Assembly: GCA_030770535.1 (NCBI GenBank)
Contig: JASVEC010000075.1
Location: 30,838 to 94,837 of the forward strand
DNA from: Batkoa obscura
Taxonomy: Eukaryota; Entomophthoromycota; Entomophthoromycetes; Entomophthorales; Batkoaceae
Reading direction: 5' to 3'
Length of the DNA stretch: 64,000 bases
Each line of letters opens with the position of its first letter. Position 1 is the stretch's first letter. Made by a program: the position numbers and the translations under genes. The notes under the pieces were generated by a model. It had not been told where the DNA came from, searched no databases, and saw nothing but the letters and a program-made list of their open reading frames with translations. This document shows, piece after piece, positions 45,877 to 57,506 of this stretch.

Positions 45877-47326
45877 TATTTATATTATTATATTATAATT
45901 GTTTTTATAATCTTATGATTTATTTTAAGAACCATTTGTTAAATATAAACGCGATGTTTTACAATTGAAAAAGGTTAAATATAAGAATGTTTCTACAGTA
46001 ATGTCTTTTTATGACCTGAAACTATAAGGTTGTTCTTGGTTGCAACAATTATTAGATCTTTATATACAAAAACAAATTATTTACAATTTACTGTTATAAT
46101 TTATTACTCTCATTTATAATTTTTACCAAAATAAATAAAAATTAATTATAACATCGTTATTACATAAATTAAAATACAATAATCAAAAGCAATTGATAAG
46201 TATAGTTAATATGATTAGTATAATTAGATATAGTGATAATAAAGAAAGGCTAAGCAAAGAAGATCAATATATATATATTTATCAGTAATAGGAATAGTGG
46301 TCATTGAAATTTCAAACCATGAAACAACAATTATATTAAAACAGCAATATAATGGAATAAGATCAACTTATTAAATAAATGCATGATTAACATCATTAAG
46401 AACGACCAAAGCAGCTATGAAGCATTATTTCATTAGTTATGCTATGATAATATTGATTACAATTCTTTTAGTAAAGGATATATTCATAATTATTATAAAA
46501 TGCTAAGGGTTTTAATTGATATTGATTAAAGCTCTTAATGAACCTAATATCATAAAAGTAAATATAAAAATATCCAAATTCTAAGCACAATGGTTAAAGT
46601 ATCATTCTTTGAACTATTATATAGGCCAACCAGTATAAAATGCTAGAAAGTTTTCATCTTTCTGGTGAAAATGAGCCTTCCATGGATTAGAAAATATCCA
46701 TAACTTATATAAGGCAATAAGCAAAGATGTTTTGTCTCTTAGGCACAGAGACACCAGATACTATAACTGAATATTTGAGTATTCAAACTAAAAAGTCGAA
46801 AGTTAGCAGTTAAGTTTTTTTATTAATTTAGTTTTACAAGGATTTGCTGAACAAACACAGTTATTTGAACTTAAGTATATATTGACTAACAAAGTTCTTC
46901 ATAACCATTATTTTGTATTTTCATACTTTTACAATCCAACCAAAACAAATGCTCAGATAACGCCCGTTTGAACTTAAACAACGTTAAAAACTAAAGGATA
47001 GAAAAGGCTTGGCTATGAATAAAAAATGTCAGTCAATTATATATAGAGGCCAAGAATAATTTTGATTACGTAGCTAGAAACAAGATTTCCAACCTCTTCA
47101 AAAAACGCAGAAAAGTTTTCCAAGCAGTGAATTGGATAAAGGTAGTTAATTTTATATATACTTCTCCAATTATGGGCTACCATCCTTGCTTTTTTCCTCT
47201 TTCTATTATCTTACCTCTTTATAAATTCTCACTATCTTAAATAAACCAAACTTTCTGTATGGATGGGTGATCCAAAAAACAAGATTTCAATTATGTTTCA
47301 TTTAGAATATCACATTTATAATTAAA

Positions 47327-47433
47327 ATAAGAGAGTGTTTTTTTTGACTTCATTATTTTTTCCATTTTTTAAGCACTATTTGAGTGGAAAATTTGTTGCT
47401 AAAATTCTTAAATATAAAAATACATCCCCATAA
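47327..47433 (+). mobile_element. MITE copy, ATAA duplication
   Basis: ATAA-GAGAGTGT, TTGACTTCATT, AAGCACTATTTGAGTGG, ACATCCCC-ATAA. Confidence 0.92.
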
Positions 47434-47689
47434 TATTATCTGGATGATTTACCTGGTTTTTACTTAAAAGCTCGCCTCTTTCGATCACACTCCTTAGCAT
47501 TTGAGGAATAATATAATATAACAAAACAAACTTTATAGCTTAATACAGCTTTAGATTATTTTATTATAATTTATATTATAAGTTAGTAGAATCTTTATCA
47601 AATTCAATAGAAACCCCCGGATTAGCAAAGATTTTGCTAATATATCCTATATATTAATATTGATCGAAGCTGTGGTATATAAATAAATA

Positions 47690-48450
47690 TGCATTTTTAT
47701 AAAACTTTATTAAGAAATATTTATTATTAGCTGCTTTATAGCTAACATTATAAATTTATTATTAAATAAAGAAATAATTTTGATATTATAATTAGATTTC
47801 TAATATATGTGCATGTATTTTTGTTTAAGAGTTTTACTATCAATCTTTCCGCTTAAATAGTAATTAAAATGGAAAAAGTGATGAAACCAAAAAAAAACGT
47901 TCCCGTATTACTAAGTCAATAAATAGCTGAATAGGAGAGAACTGTTAGCCCCAAAACTACAATAACCATCTTTATATAATATAGTTGTGAGACATCACTT
48001 TGTCAGCTCTATGATTGACTATAACATAGCAATCACTTAAGTTGTTATGTTCTCGAGTTTAGGCATAATCAATCTCAAACTCTTATTTTAATTTGCTATG
48101 AGAATTTCTGTCATGTAATTCCGAAGGATATTATCTCCCCGTTTTGATCTCCATACTTGTTGGAGTATAAAAGGGATCCTTCAACATAATAGCTTGAGGC
48201 TTTTTAATTGAATTATTCCCTGATATTCTTGCCTTTAATAAAGCCATTAAATTTTCCTAACAGTATTTTACATAGATTTTACAGCATTATTGTCTATTCT
48301 ATTTGTCTTATATAGTCCATAGCCTATTACATACTATTCTTCATAACTCGAGTCTATCTTATTCCCATAAGCCAAGGCCTTTCGACTTACGACTGATTAA
48401 CCAGGTAACAGCTGCTTTTGACTTCAACCACTAAGTATCAGATTTCATAA
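47690..48450 (+). mobile_element. Transposon end fragment (copy A of a long-TIR element)
   Basis: The segments 47,690-47,804 and 47,909-47,990 align with 57,062-57,260 (shared GTTAGCCCCAAAACTA and AATAAATAGCTG). The segment 47,993-48,450 aligns in reverse with 58,435-58,935 (shared CTATCTTA, GACCTTTCGAC-like, ACCAGATTTCATA-like blocks). It carries no transposase sequence, so it is a solo end or an internally deleted copy. A MITE is inserted at 47,805-47,908. Confidence 0.65.
47805..47908 (-). mobile_element. MITE copy inserted in a transposon fragment
   Basis: Left TAAT-ATAT-GTGCATGT, right ACGTTCCC-GTAT-TACTAAG. The related DNA at 57,171-57,184 reads TAAT-ATAT-TGCCAAG with one ATAT and no element: a natural empty site. 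Element proper is 96 bp (47,809-47,904). Confidence 0.9.
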
Positions 48451-48467
48451 AGGGAAACTAATTTAAT

Positions 48468-48572
48468 GTATAGGGATGTATTTTTTTGTTTAAGAATTTT
48501 ACTAGCAGTTTTTCTACCCAAATAGCACTCAAAAAATGAAAAAGTAATGAAATCAAAAAAATACCCTCGTAT
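48468..48572 (-). mobile_element. MITE copy, GTAT duplication
   Basis: GTAT-AGGGATGT ... ATACCCTC-GTAT, direct GTAT flanks. Confidence 0.9.
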
Positions 48573-48726
48573 AATAACTGTTATGAGAAAATCCCAAAGA
48601 CAGGGATTTATTTAATGACAAAAAAATAGAACATAATAAGTATGCTAATAAATATAATTCGATTCAAACTTTACAAACTAAGTTTATTTAAAAAAATGGT
48701 ACAAAAATGAAGAATGTATATTTAAC

Positions 48727-48831
48727 AAATGGTGATGTTTTTTTGGCTTCATTATTTTTTCCATCTTTAAGCGCTATTTGAGTAGAAAAATTGTTAGTAA
48801 AATTCTTAAACACAAAAATACATCCCCATTT
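48727..48831 (+). mobile_element. MITE copy overlapping the 3' end of an ORF
   Basis: AAAT-GGTGATGT ... ACATCCCC-ATTT; the two flanks differ. Its right end supplies the last codons and the stop of the unknown minus-strand ORF at 48,806-49,210. Confidence 0.88.
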
Positions 48832-49210
48832 CATTATTAAGCTTTAAACTAATATTTCTTATCAAAAAATCCCAAAAATTCAAGCCCTTTTCACTATTGT
48901 TATATTTCAATCTCACTAGTATACTTTTAATGTTGTCTTTTGCATCAACATTAGCTTCTTTTGATTCTGATCCCTTACATTCTTTATTCTTTTTTGTTTT
49001 TTGCTTTGTACCTTTCGCTTTAAGGCTGGTATTAATAAAAATAGACTGAAGATTTTCCTTAATGGTGCCAGACATCAAATCTTTGGTATCAAAAATTTTA
49101 AATGGATGACTTAACGCTAACGCTTTATCTACTTGATTTTCTGGTGGATATATTGATTTTGAATTAAAGTTTGGATGCTTTTTGATAGTTTGCAGGACAT
49201 GTAAAAACAA
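48806..49210 (-). CDS. Unknown protein whose C terminus is MITE-encoded
   Basis: 134 codons from ATG at 49210. I do not recognise a family. The central part is Lys-rich (KAKGTKQKTKKNKECKGSES), flanked by a segment with NPFK-like hydrophobics (LALSHPFKIFDTKDL) and an amphipathic region (SILVRLKYNNSEKGLNFWDFLIRNI). No signal peptide or membrane segment. The final seven residues, MGMYFCV, and the stop are read from the terminus of the MITE at 48,727-48,831, so the original C terminus has been replaced or the ORF is partly fortuitous. Composition (less AT, few stops over 400 bp) suggests a real or recently lost gene. Low-to-moderate confidence. Confidence 0.4.
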   Translation of the reverse strand: MFLHVLQTIKKHPNFNSKSIYPPENQVDKALALSHPFKIFDTKDLMSGTIKENLQSIFINTSLKAKGTKQKTKKNKECKGSESKEANVDAKDNIKSILVRLKYNNSEKGLNFWDFLIRNISLKLNNEMGMYFCV

Positions 49211-50209
49211 TATATTAGAATAAAACGCTAAATAAAAAGACTATATAAACAATATTAGTTTATTTATATTTTTAAAACTCAAATACCTATTGTTTATTAA
49301 AACAAATTGTTGATACTTTTTTAGTTATTTAATCATTTCAAATTTATGGATAAAAGTACTCTCGAATAACATTAAGATATTTCTATAGCCTAACCTTATT
49401 ATCGCTATTACTCACCTTCCCTCACATTCAGAAGTTAACAACACCTAAGAAAACAGGCTTAAAGTTAAAAGCGATCGTCTCTGAGCATTGTGGATCTAAG
49501 GGTACTAAGCTGCTGTTGGGAAAAGGGTCAAAGGAAGCTTAGCTCTTAGTAGACTTTTCAATAAATTAAGTGGATATTTCAAATATTTGTAAAAAGGTTT
49601 ATCAGCTGTTAATGAAACAAACAAAAATCGCTAGAGAAAAGATGATAATTATAAAGACACTAAGAGTATAAAGGCAGGTAAAGATATCGAAGATGGTAAA
49701 GATTAAATACAGTAAAGGGGCTGAATATATCATAAAGGGTAATAGAGCTAAAAGTAAAGCTAAGGAATCAATTCAAAGAAGTGTTGACAAAAAAGTCTTT
49801 ATTGATAGTAAAAAAGATCCAATGTAACCTGAAAGAACAGCTTACAATTATTCCTATAATGATGGTTTACTTCAATAAATTTTATATAACTAGACATAGT
49901 CACTAAGCTTAAGTTCAGCCAATGCTATACACTGATCTCTGAAACATATCGAGTATGGGGATGTATTTTTGTATTTAAGAATTTTACTAATAATCTTTCC
50001 ACTCAAATAGCGCTCAAAAGATGGAAAAAATAACGAAGTCAAAAAAAACATCACCATATCCTTCAGCAGTAAACCTTAATTTTAACTTACTTTTATTTAG
50101 ATTTATTTAAAATGTTTCTCCTAAAATTTCATTACTAATAATATCTACTATTTAAATATGAAAAGTTATAAAAAAGAAATCAATCTAAAGTAATCATTAA
50201 ATTTTATTT
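49211..50209. other. Intergenic region with broken Lys-rich frame
   Basis: 1 kb with one MITE and, at 49,680-49,830 on +, a frame reading KYSKGAEYIIKGNRAKSKAKESIQ... ended by stops; it looks like a decayed coding piece of unknown origin. Confidence 0.4.
49953..50059 (-). mobile_element. MITE copy
   Basis: GTAT-GGGGATGT ... ACATCACC-ATAT; flanks differ by one base. Lies about 150 bp downstream of the lipase 1 stop codon. Confidence 0.9.
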
Positions 50210-51187
50210 TTAGCAAGTACCACCAAGGCGAATATCCCAATAAGTAAGATGGTCATCAACACTCAGAAATGGTTCAGTAGAAAGTGAACAAGAAGGATCT
50301 TCAATTTGAGAAGTACTGCAAATCTTAGCTTGATTATTATGTAGCCACATTTCAACAAAATAATGATTAAAGGACATAGAACGAGGTGGTACATGAGGTA
50401 CAATATCCTTGTTATTAGTAACCCTTGTAGATAATAAACTCAATGAATCAAACCAAGTAGCAAAATCGGAATTTCCTACTCTTGGTTGTCCATAGGTGAA
50501 TAATTGTATATTTCCCCATGAGAGTTGTTGAGATGCTTGAAGATCAATAGCAGCTAAATTTGCAATTGCACCACCTAAAGAGTGACCAGTGACAACTAAT
50601 TTAAAACCTGGATTGTTCTTTAATAAATCTTTGACTACAGGTGTATAAACTAAACTAAGTGCATCCCTAGCTTGTTTAAAACCAAGATGAACTTGAACTT
50701 TACTATTACCAGAAAACAAATCCACTTTATCTACTTTAACATTTTGTACCCAATTTTTAATATTTGATGTGCCTCTAAATGAAACGACAATAAACTTGTT
50801 AGTGGGATCAAGTCCAATATAACCTCTAGTTTCATACTTAGTATCTTCGAATACTTTGACTACTTTCAAGCCTCCATAAACGGAACAATGGTTGCAGCTC
50901 CAATTGGCTAAAGTAGAATCACCACAATAAGCAGCACCGGCTAATCGTGCCATCTTTTTAGCAGTAGCTTCATTAGAGACAATTAGTCTGTTGACTGGAG
51001 AGCCCCTAGATTCTCGCACTGGTATGTCTTTAAAATCTTTAACAAGCTGGTTAAGATTATCGATTAAATTGTTGAGATAGGGGTCAGAAGAAACAGATGT
51101 AGCATTGAGTTTAGCTTGTTGCTGTAACTCACCGTTAATAGCGGAAAGGCAAAAAAGAGAGGATAATAAACCAATGTTTAACTTCAT
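50210..51187 (-). CDS. Secreted class 3 lipase, copy 1 (intact)
   Basis: Triacylglycerol lipase of the Rhizomucor type, 325 residues, single exon. A signal peptide (MKLNIGLLSSLFCLSAING) is followed by a propeptide-like region with SVSSDPYLNNLIDNLNQLVKDFKD. Landmarks: the oxyanion-side motif VVSFRGTSNIKNWVQN, the nucleophile elbow TGHSLGGA (Ser203), NKDIVPHVPP (Asp261) and SVDDHLTYW (His313), giving a complete Ser-Asp-His triad; FTYGQPRVGN is the usual strand after the elbow. Cysteines in the AYCGDSTLANWSCNHCS segment and near the C terminus fit disulphides of this family. It is a paralog of the lipase at 59,872-60,849, identical from about residue 118 to the end. Extracellular lipid hydrolysis is well supported. 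Confidence 0.95.
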   Translation of the reverse strand: MKLNIGLLSSLFCLSAINGELQQQAKLNATSVSSDPYLNNLIDNLNQLVKDFKDIPVRESRGSPVNRLIVSNEATAKKMARLAGAAYCGDSTLANWSCNHCSVYGGLKVVKVFEDTKYETRGYIGLDPTNKFIVVSFRGTSNIKNWVQNVKVDKVDLFSGNSKVQVHLGFKQARDALSLVYTPVVKDLLKNNPGFKLVVTGHSLGGAIANLAAIDLQASQQLSWGNIQLFTYGQPRVGNSDFATWFDSLSLLSTRVTNNKDIVPHVPPRSMSFNHYFVEMWLHNNQAKICSTSQIEDPSCSLSTEPFLSVDDHLTYWDIRLGGTC

Positions 51188-52319
51188 ATTGAAATTATAT
51201 TATTTTGATAAAAATATAGACTTGTATTTATACTATTTTAATTTACTATAATGTATCTATAAATGTTAATTTAAAATTAAAAGTTTTTTGTTAGATGAGA
51301 AACTTGTATAATAAAATCAATAGTCAATTATGTGAAATTAGAATATAAATAATTATTATATTACTATTAAGTGAATCAAGTGATATTCTAATAGAAAGTT
51401 TCATTGTTTTATTTATAAGTAAAATAAAAACAACTATAATTAATCGACTAAAGTATACACAACACTTTAGTATAATGAGATAACAAACCCTATATTTTTA
51501 TGCTTCAGAATTTTGAATGCTAATGTCTTTTATTTAAAGGTCTTAATAAAATAAGCTTTCAATAGATACAATAAGAACAATACTAGATACAAATATTCCA
51601 GGCATGGTTTTTAATTTGAAGGGGTAAAATTAAGGTTGAATAGCACATGTCTAAATGTCAGTTATATATGGTATTTAACATTAGCATGGGTATTTTATAT
51701 TCCCCTTTCAATAAGCATTTATTAAATGTGAAGAATTTATTCTTTCACTTATTTAAGTAATTACATTCCAGCTACTCTTACTGCAACTATACAGTATCTT
51801 AGCGTATATTTTTAAAAATTTATCTGACAATGTAAACATATTAAAGTTAAGTAGGATCATGTTTAATTACCTTCACTACCAGTCCTTAAAAATCCTTCTA
51901 CTCCAAAAAGCTTTAGTAGAAATGGCACAGATATTTAAATAGAGAGTTTAATTACATTTACCACAAGGCTAAAGACAGTCAAAACCAATAAGACCAATTC
52001 CAGTAATTAAACTGGTCATCAGCTGATAAAATTATCAATATCTCACATTGCCTTCACTATCTTTTCTTACCATTTTTAGACTACTTTCGAATACTTTTGC
52101 GCTTAAAGAAACTAACCTGTTCTATTGGATATGAGGTCAAGAAAATACAATAAAGCTTTTTTTTTCTTGCAATTTTACTAACAATTTGTCTATTATTATT
52201 AATATATATAAAATGAAGCTAGAAAAATATTAGAATATATAAAAGCTTATGTAAATTTTATTTTTCAAATCATTTACTCAAGTTTGTTAATTAAGTGATT
52301 TTAGGATTTCCTCAAAGAA

Positions 52320-52985
52320 AACGATCCGCCTCCGTGGAGACTTCTAATGGGGATTCTTTATCCAAGATTACTTATGCATAGAAAACTGAAGCTACTTGTA
52401 TCCTTTTCATCTTATGTTATCCCTTCGAGGGAAAATAATGAAACTTCTTTTGGGATTTAAACCGATCTTGTTTTTTTAAAAGAGCTTGAATCACACAGAC
52501 TTGACTTGTATACCTAAACGCGCTTTTCGGATCTATTTGGATAAAGATCCATATAATTTCTTTGTGGACCTACATTGACTACTGATTCGCCTTTCTTTAA
52601 ATGGTTTGATTTCAAATGGACGAACAGTAAATACAGGCAAATGTTATGATATCTTACTCATAAGATATTTACCACAAAATTCAAGACCAGCTTGTATAAG
52701 CCAGAAGTAATACTAGAATGCGAATTCTGCGATAACCTTGAAAACAGTGTGGAGCGCCGTTTCTTTACTTGCCCATCTACCAAGACTCTTTGGTGTTGAT
52801 GGCCTTCTTCCTCAGCAATTGGTCCTCACTGTCCCATTAGAAGCGTTTCAGAGGTTCTTTCTATCCTCTCGAATTACGATAAGCGATTTAGGGCTAAGTG
52901 CTATGCTTTGGTTCTACGGACCATTTATAAAGTCCATACTAACCTAGCCTTTGATACTAGTTTAGTAATTCCAAAGATATATACA
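52320..52985 (+). mobile_element. LINE-type retrotransposon relic (3' end of reverse-transcriptase ORF)
   Basis: A GC-richer island. From about 52,690 one frame reads KTSLYKPEVILECEFCDN, ...ENSVERRFFTCPSTKTLW, matching the C-terminal zinc-knuckle of LINE reverse transcriptases (CxxC...E..EH.FF.CP....LW). Upstream (52,510-52,700) a frame with RAFRIYLDKDPYNFFVDL, then LLIRLSLNGLISNGRTVN, fits the preceding region. Stop codons and at least one frame shift break it, and no RT palm domain remains. The open frame at 52,738-52,947 is an out-of-frame shadow of this relic. Confidence 0.55.
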
Positions 52986-53465
52986 TATATATTAAATGGA
53001 AGGTAGTTTGATAAGCAGCTTTTTCTCATTTGATTTCCAAGTTATCAGAGAGTAAAAAGGGCTATGAAATTCTACCCAAGTGGCCATCCTCCCTACTCCC
53101 TTTGATTTAGTTTTTTAATATTTTAAGTCAGTAAATCACTTGAAGGTTCGGTCTTTCAAGAATTAAAAAAAAACCATCTACTTGAATATTGAAATAATTG
53201 TATTATTACAAATAAACTATTTGGGACAATAGCGTTTAATGGATCTAAAGAGTGGTAAGAGTTTCTATCTACAACAGTACATTTTTTACTGTACAAAATT
53301 GGTTTTGTTTCAAATTTCAATAAAAAGTTGATATTGAATCAAAAGTTACTATTGTAATAAATAGTCGGTCTGTTTTATTAATAAAAACATCAAAAACATT
53401 TTTTGTTTTGATCTCTATTAGCAAATTGTCTACTATTAATAGTTATAAAAGACGAGACAAAGAAT

Positions 53466-53564
53466 ATATGAGTGTGTTTTTCGTTTTCATCACTTTTTCA
53501 TTTTTTAAGCACTAGGTTAAGTGGAAAAATTCTTAAAATTCTTAAAAAATAAACCCCCTTATAT
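53466..53564 (+). mobile_element. MITE copy
   Basis: ATAT-GAGTGTGT, AAGCACTAGGTTAAGTGG, CCCCCTT-ATAT. Lies 285 bp upstream of the PLP-homeostasis gene. Confidence 0.85.
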
Positions 53565-53848
53565 GTTATTCGTTTTATTTCAAATGATAAGTTCAGTGCA
53601 TTTTACAATTTTAGTTTTACTTCCCTTTAGTATTGAATTATATTTCAAAGTTATTTTTAACTCTAGATTTAAAAACAAACAATTTAGCAAATAAAACCTG
53701 CTTGATCTCATCTTTGATTGGCATTCTAGGTTAACTAAACCAGTTTGTCACTTTTATCTTGCTTTTGTCAAAAATATCAGCTTTAAGGAATATGGGGAAT
53801 AAACCAATCAATGGCTAATGTATATTTATTTCTTACTATCATAAAAAG

Positions 53849-55017
53849 ATGAAGTTGAAATCAATCGGACGATTAATTTTTAAACAAAAACATACTAGAT
53901 TGATGAGTACAATGAGTAGACAACAGGATATCGAATCCAATTTGAAGCAAGTTAGGCAAACTATAAAGGATTTAGATCAACAAAATAAAGTAAATTTATC
54001 TTTTTTAAAATCTTATTTCAAATCTAGAATCTAATTTCAATTCTTAATTTCCAATTCCAAAAGGTACGTTTAGTTAATGTCAGTAAAACAAAGCCCATTT
54101 CAGATCTACAAATAGCGTATGATCTAGGGGAACGTCATTTTGGTGAAAGTTATGTAAGCTCCAGTTAATGTTTATATTTTGAATTTAACTATATCAAATA
54201 ATTGGATAATGGAAATTAATATTTATTTAGGTGCAAGAATTAATAGAAAAAAGTGAAAAGGTTAGTGCTTGAATTATTTATTGCGATAGTAGTGACTAAT
54301 GAGGATTATTAACTAATGATTGAATTTATTTTAGTTACCAAAAGATGTACAATGGCATTTTATTGGCAGTTTGCAATCCAATAAATGTAAAACTTTGGCT
54401 GGTAAGGGAGAAGGAATTAAACTAGCTTCAATTCAAAGCTTATTTAAAATATCACTTTAGGAATTCAAAATCTATTTGCAATAGAAACAGTAAGTAGTAT
54501 CAAAACAGCGAGAGCATTAAATAACCACCGAAAAGAATTGGGCTATGGAAAGTTGAATGTATTTTTACAAATTAACACAAGCGGAGAAGAAAGTAAATTA
54601 AAACTTGAAGATATTTAACAAATTGTTTTTTAACTAAATTGAATCAAATAGGTAAATCGGGGTTATCAGCAAAATTAGAAGATATACTACCAGCAGTGAA
54701 AGTAATTACTGGAGAATGCGATTATTTAAATCTAACTGGTTTAATGACTATCGGTTCCTCAGAAAATTCAAAATCAGGGGATATCAATCCAGATTTTGAA
54801 GTAATTTTATATTATATCTTATATATTAATACTAAATTATTTTTTTATTGAATAATAGTTGTTAAAGAAGTTGAAAGAAAATATAGATAAAGAATTTAAA
54901 TTAAGTTTAGAATTATCCATGGGTATGTCAGATGATTATATAATGGCTATCCAACAGGGTTCAACAAATGTCAGAGTTGGGTCAACCATCTTTGGAGCAA
55001 GGAATTATAACAAATAG
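53849..55017 (+). CDS. Pyridoxal-phosphate homeostasis protein (YggS/PROSC family)
   Basis: PLP-binding protein of the alanine-racemase fold type III, thought to buffer vitamin B6, without known catalysis. Seven exons: 53849-53989, 54064-54153, 54231-54260 (30 nt), 54335-54401, 54461-54592, 54652-54800 and 54859-55017, sum 768 nt, 255 residues. Signature parts: [33 protein letters not shown], with the PLP lysine in [90 protein letters not shown], the phosphate-binding C terminus. The N terminus [20 protein letters not shown] is basic and could be a mitochondrial leader, or the start may be the inner ATG at 53903. Very confident of family. Confidence 0.95.
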
Positions 55018-56285
55018 ATAGTAGTATTTTTTAAATTAAAAGGTTGATTTTAAAATGTTAGATTTAAATATATGTTATTATTGTATAGAATATATAATGT
55101 TGTTAATTATTTACTTCGATTATTATCTTTGATATAGTAGCTGAAGAATAGTAGCTCAAGAGTAACATATAGGTACCATGTTAATTTAAAAGCTATGAAA
55201 GATAATTAAAGTTGATATGATTAACAAATAGCTAAATATTATGACAGTTTATCATTTTGGAATTTTTCTAGATATATAACTCCAAGTTTTATTATAACTA
55301 TTAATTTCAAATAAACGTCATAGTTCTTTAATCAGAGTAAGTTTTAATTGATTTTATCTAATATAATTAAAAACTTGATATAAATTAAGAATAGCATTGT
55401 TTATGCTAACAAATAATTTTATTTCAAGTCAATGATTAACTATATTTTGAACTATTGTATTAAAAGATTATCAATATCAACTTCTTGTTACAAATCTAAA
55501 TTTAAACCTCCGAATGGGAACACTGCAACTACAGCAACTCAGTATTCCATTGAATCTCAGAGCAACAAGAAGGTAGTCAAGAGTACTATGTATTACTAAA
55601 CAAACAAACAAACCCAGTAAAATAATAATTGATTGTCTTACTACAATTGATTATAAATAGAATAATTGTTAGATATATCATTAAAATTGATTTATTGTAA
55701 AAAAGGTTTTCTACTGAATGTGTTTATTGACTTTTGATACTTGGTTTTGGGGAGGTAATGCTAAACAAGTAAGGCTCAATGCTTTAAACACAGATTAACT
55801 GACAATTTATTGACTCCAAAAAGTAAGTAAGTTGAGTTGATAATTGGTGATAACAAACTGGTTATGGATGATATAAGTTATGGTATAGTAACTTGTGAAA
55901 TAGATTACATTAAATAAAACCAAGTTAAAAAGCAGAGTTTAATGTATAAATTGAATATTTAATATAGTTAGTTTTGGGTATAAAGTTATAGCCTTATGTT
56001 TAGTTTTATATTGAGATGAAATAAAGAATAAAGTTTTTAAAAATATAGACTTAGCTTTTTAATATAGTTTATAACAATAGGATAAATACCTTGTATGGTT
56101 TTACTAATGTAAGCGGTAATGGTAATAGTAACTAAAGTAGTTACAGCTTTACATCTATATTCATAATCATTATTTTGTATAAAGGAAGAAATAGTAAAAA
56201 GATCAATAATGATTTGAAACTTCATCTCATTTTAAATAAATTTAATGCCATTACATTATATTTTTGATTGATTAACTTACTTTAT

Positions 56286-56391
56286 ATATGGGGGTGTTTT
56301 TTTAGCTTCATTACTTTTTCTACCTTTTAAGCACTATTTGAGTGGAAAAATTGTTAGTAAAATTCTTAAACGCAAAAATACATCCCCATAT
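56286..56391 (+). mobile_element. MITE copy (tandem, first)
   Basis: ATAT-GGGGGTGT, TTAGCTTCATTACTTTTT, AAGCACTATTTGAGTGG, ACATCCCC-ATAT. Confidence 0.93.
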
Positions 56392-56392
56392 A

Positions 56393-56497
56393 TTGAAGGT
56401 GTTTTTTTTGGTTTCATTGCTTTTTCTATCTTTTAAGCGCTATTTGAGTGGAAAAATTATTAGTGAAATTCTTAAACATAAAAATACACCCCAATAT
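56393..56497 (+). mobile_element. MITE copy (tandem, second)
   Basis: AAGGTGT, TTGGTTTCATTGCTTTTT, AAGCGCTATTTGAGTGG, ACACCCCA-ATAT. Directly follows the first copy head-to-tail. Confidence 0.9.
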
Positions 56498-56655
56498 AAT
56501 ATTTAGGAATGATAATGATAATGATAATACTATAGTTTGAGTTGTTATTTAAGTAAAGGGTTGTTTGTATAGTTTTTTTTAAGTGTAAATAAATATTGAA
56601 ATTTATTGAAATAGTTAACATATACTACAATAGTCCTATTTTATTATAAAAGCAG

Positions 56656-56757
56656 GACCTAAGGATGTATTTTTTTGTTTAAGAATTGTAACAATTTTTC
56701 TATTTAAATAGCGCTTAAAAATAGAAAAAGTGATGAAACCAAAAAAACACCCATTTA
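56656..56757 (-). mobile_element. MITE copy, trimmed ends
   Basis: AAGGATGT, GTTTAAGAATTGTAACAATTT, AAATAGCGCTTAAAAA, TGATGAAACC, ACACCC. Confidence 0.85.
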
Positions 56758-57506
56758 ATGAAGTTTAGATTTAGTGGTTATTTTTTATCACTATTACGAT
56801 TATCGAAATTAATGACAGTTTTACTTTTTATGAAAAACGTTTAGTCAAAATGCTTTTTAATTGAATTAAAATGATCAATTGGGGTTGTCTGAATTAGTTC
56901 ATTATTTTATCCAATTTTTGAATATTTTGTATTAAAACTTCGCTTAAAATTCTATAAAATCACATCTTTTATTAAAACAAAAGTACCCAAACACAGTTCT
57001 AAATCATTCTATTATAGCTCATACTGTAAGTTAGTTGAATTTCTACTAGATCTTAAATACATGTTCTTATAAAGCTTAATTGAGAAATATTTACTATCAA
57101 CTGCTTTATAACCAACATTGTAGATTTATTATCAAATAAATAAACTATTTTAATGTTATAATTACATTATTAATATATTGCCAAGTTAATAAATAGCTGC
57201 ATGGGAGGGAGTGGTTAGCCCCAAAACTATAATTAACCATCCCTATATAGTACAAGTAATAATAGTTTTTACATATTATTACAGTTACTTGTTCTTTGAC
57301 TATTTATTAACTTAGCTATTAATAACTTAAGTAATCCTAACATTTAACAATCTATTTCTATCATTCAACAAACTACTTACTTGCTTAGTAAATATCGAAA
57401 TTTTGAAATTCTCTGTTATCTTCGTAAGGTAAGCTGGGATCGATCTTTTAATTTTTCTGTTTTCTATAGACTCTATAACTTTAATTGGGATTATATCGCT
57501 TTTTTT

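Larger units (their letters stand above)
45877..48805. other. Intergenic region with a transposon end fragment and MITEs
   Basis: 2.9 kb. To 47.3 kb nothing is recognisable. After that come four MITE copies and a transposon end fragment (47,690-48,450) related to 57.1-58.9 kb. Confidence 0.6.
51188..53848. other. Intergenic region upstream of lipase 1, with a LINE relic
   Basis: 2.7 kb. 51,188-51,800 is diverged but alignable with the upstream flank of lipase 2 (60,850-61,560). A LINE relic lies at 52,320-52,985 and one MITE at 53,466-53,564. Confidence 0.6.
55018..57506. other. Intergenic region between the PROSC gene and transposon
   Basis: 2.5 kb with three MITE copies. A 62-codon minus-strand frame at 56,037-56,225 (AVTTLVTITITAYISKTIQGIYP) is hydrophobic but unsupported by homology. 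Confidence 0.5.

Noticed and set aside
52148-52195. Possible MITE fragment (TTGCAATTTTACTAACAATTTG)
   Set aside because: Matches one internal block only, with no terminus or centre.
52738-52947. 69-codon frame starting MKTVWSAVSLL
   Set aside because: A different frame of the LINE relic; the meaningful reading is the one with the CxxC zinc motif.
56037-56225. 62-codon hydrophobic minus-strand frame
   Set aside because: No recognisable family, no splice partners, and such frames are expected by chance in AT-rich DNA.
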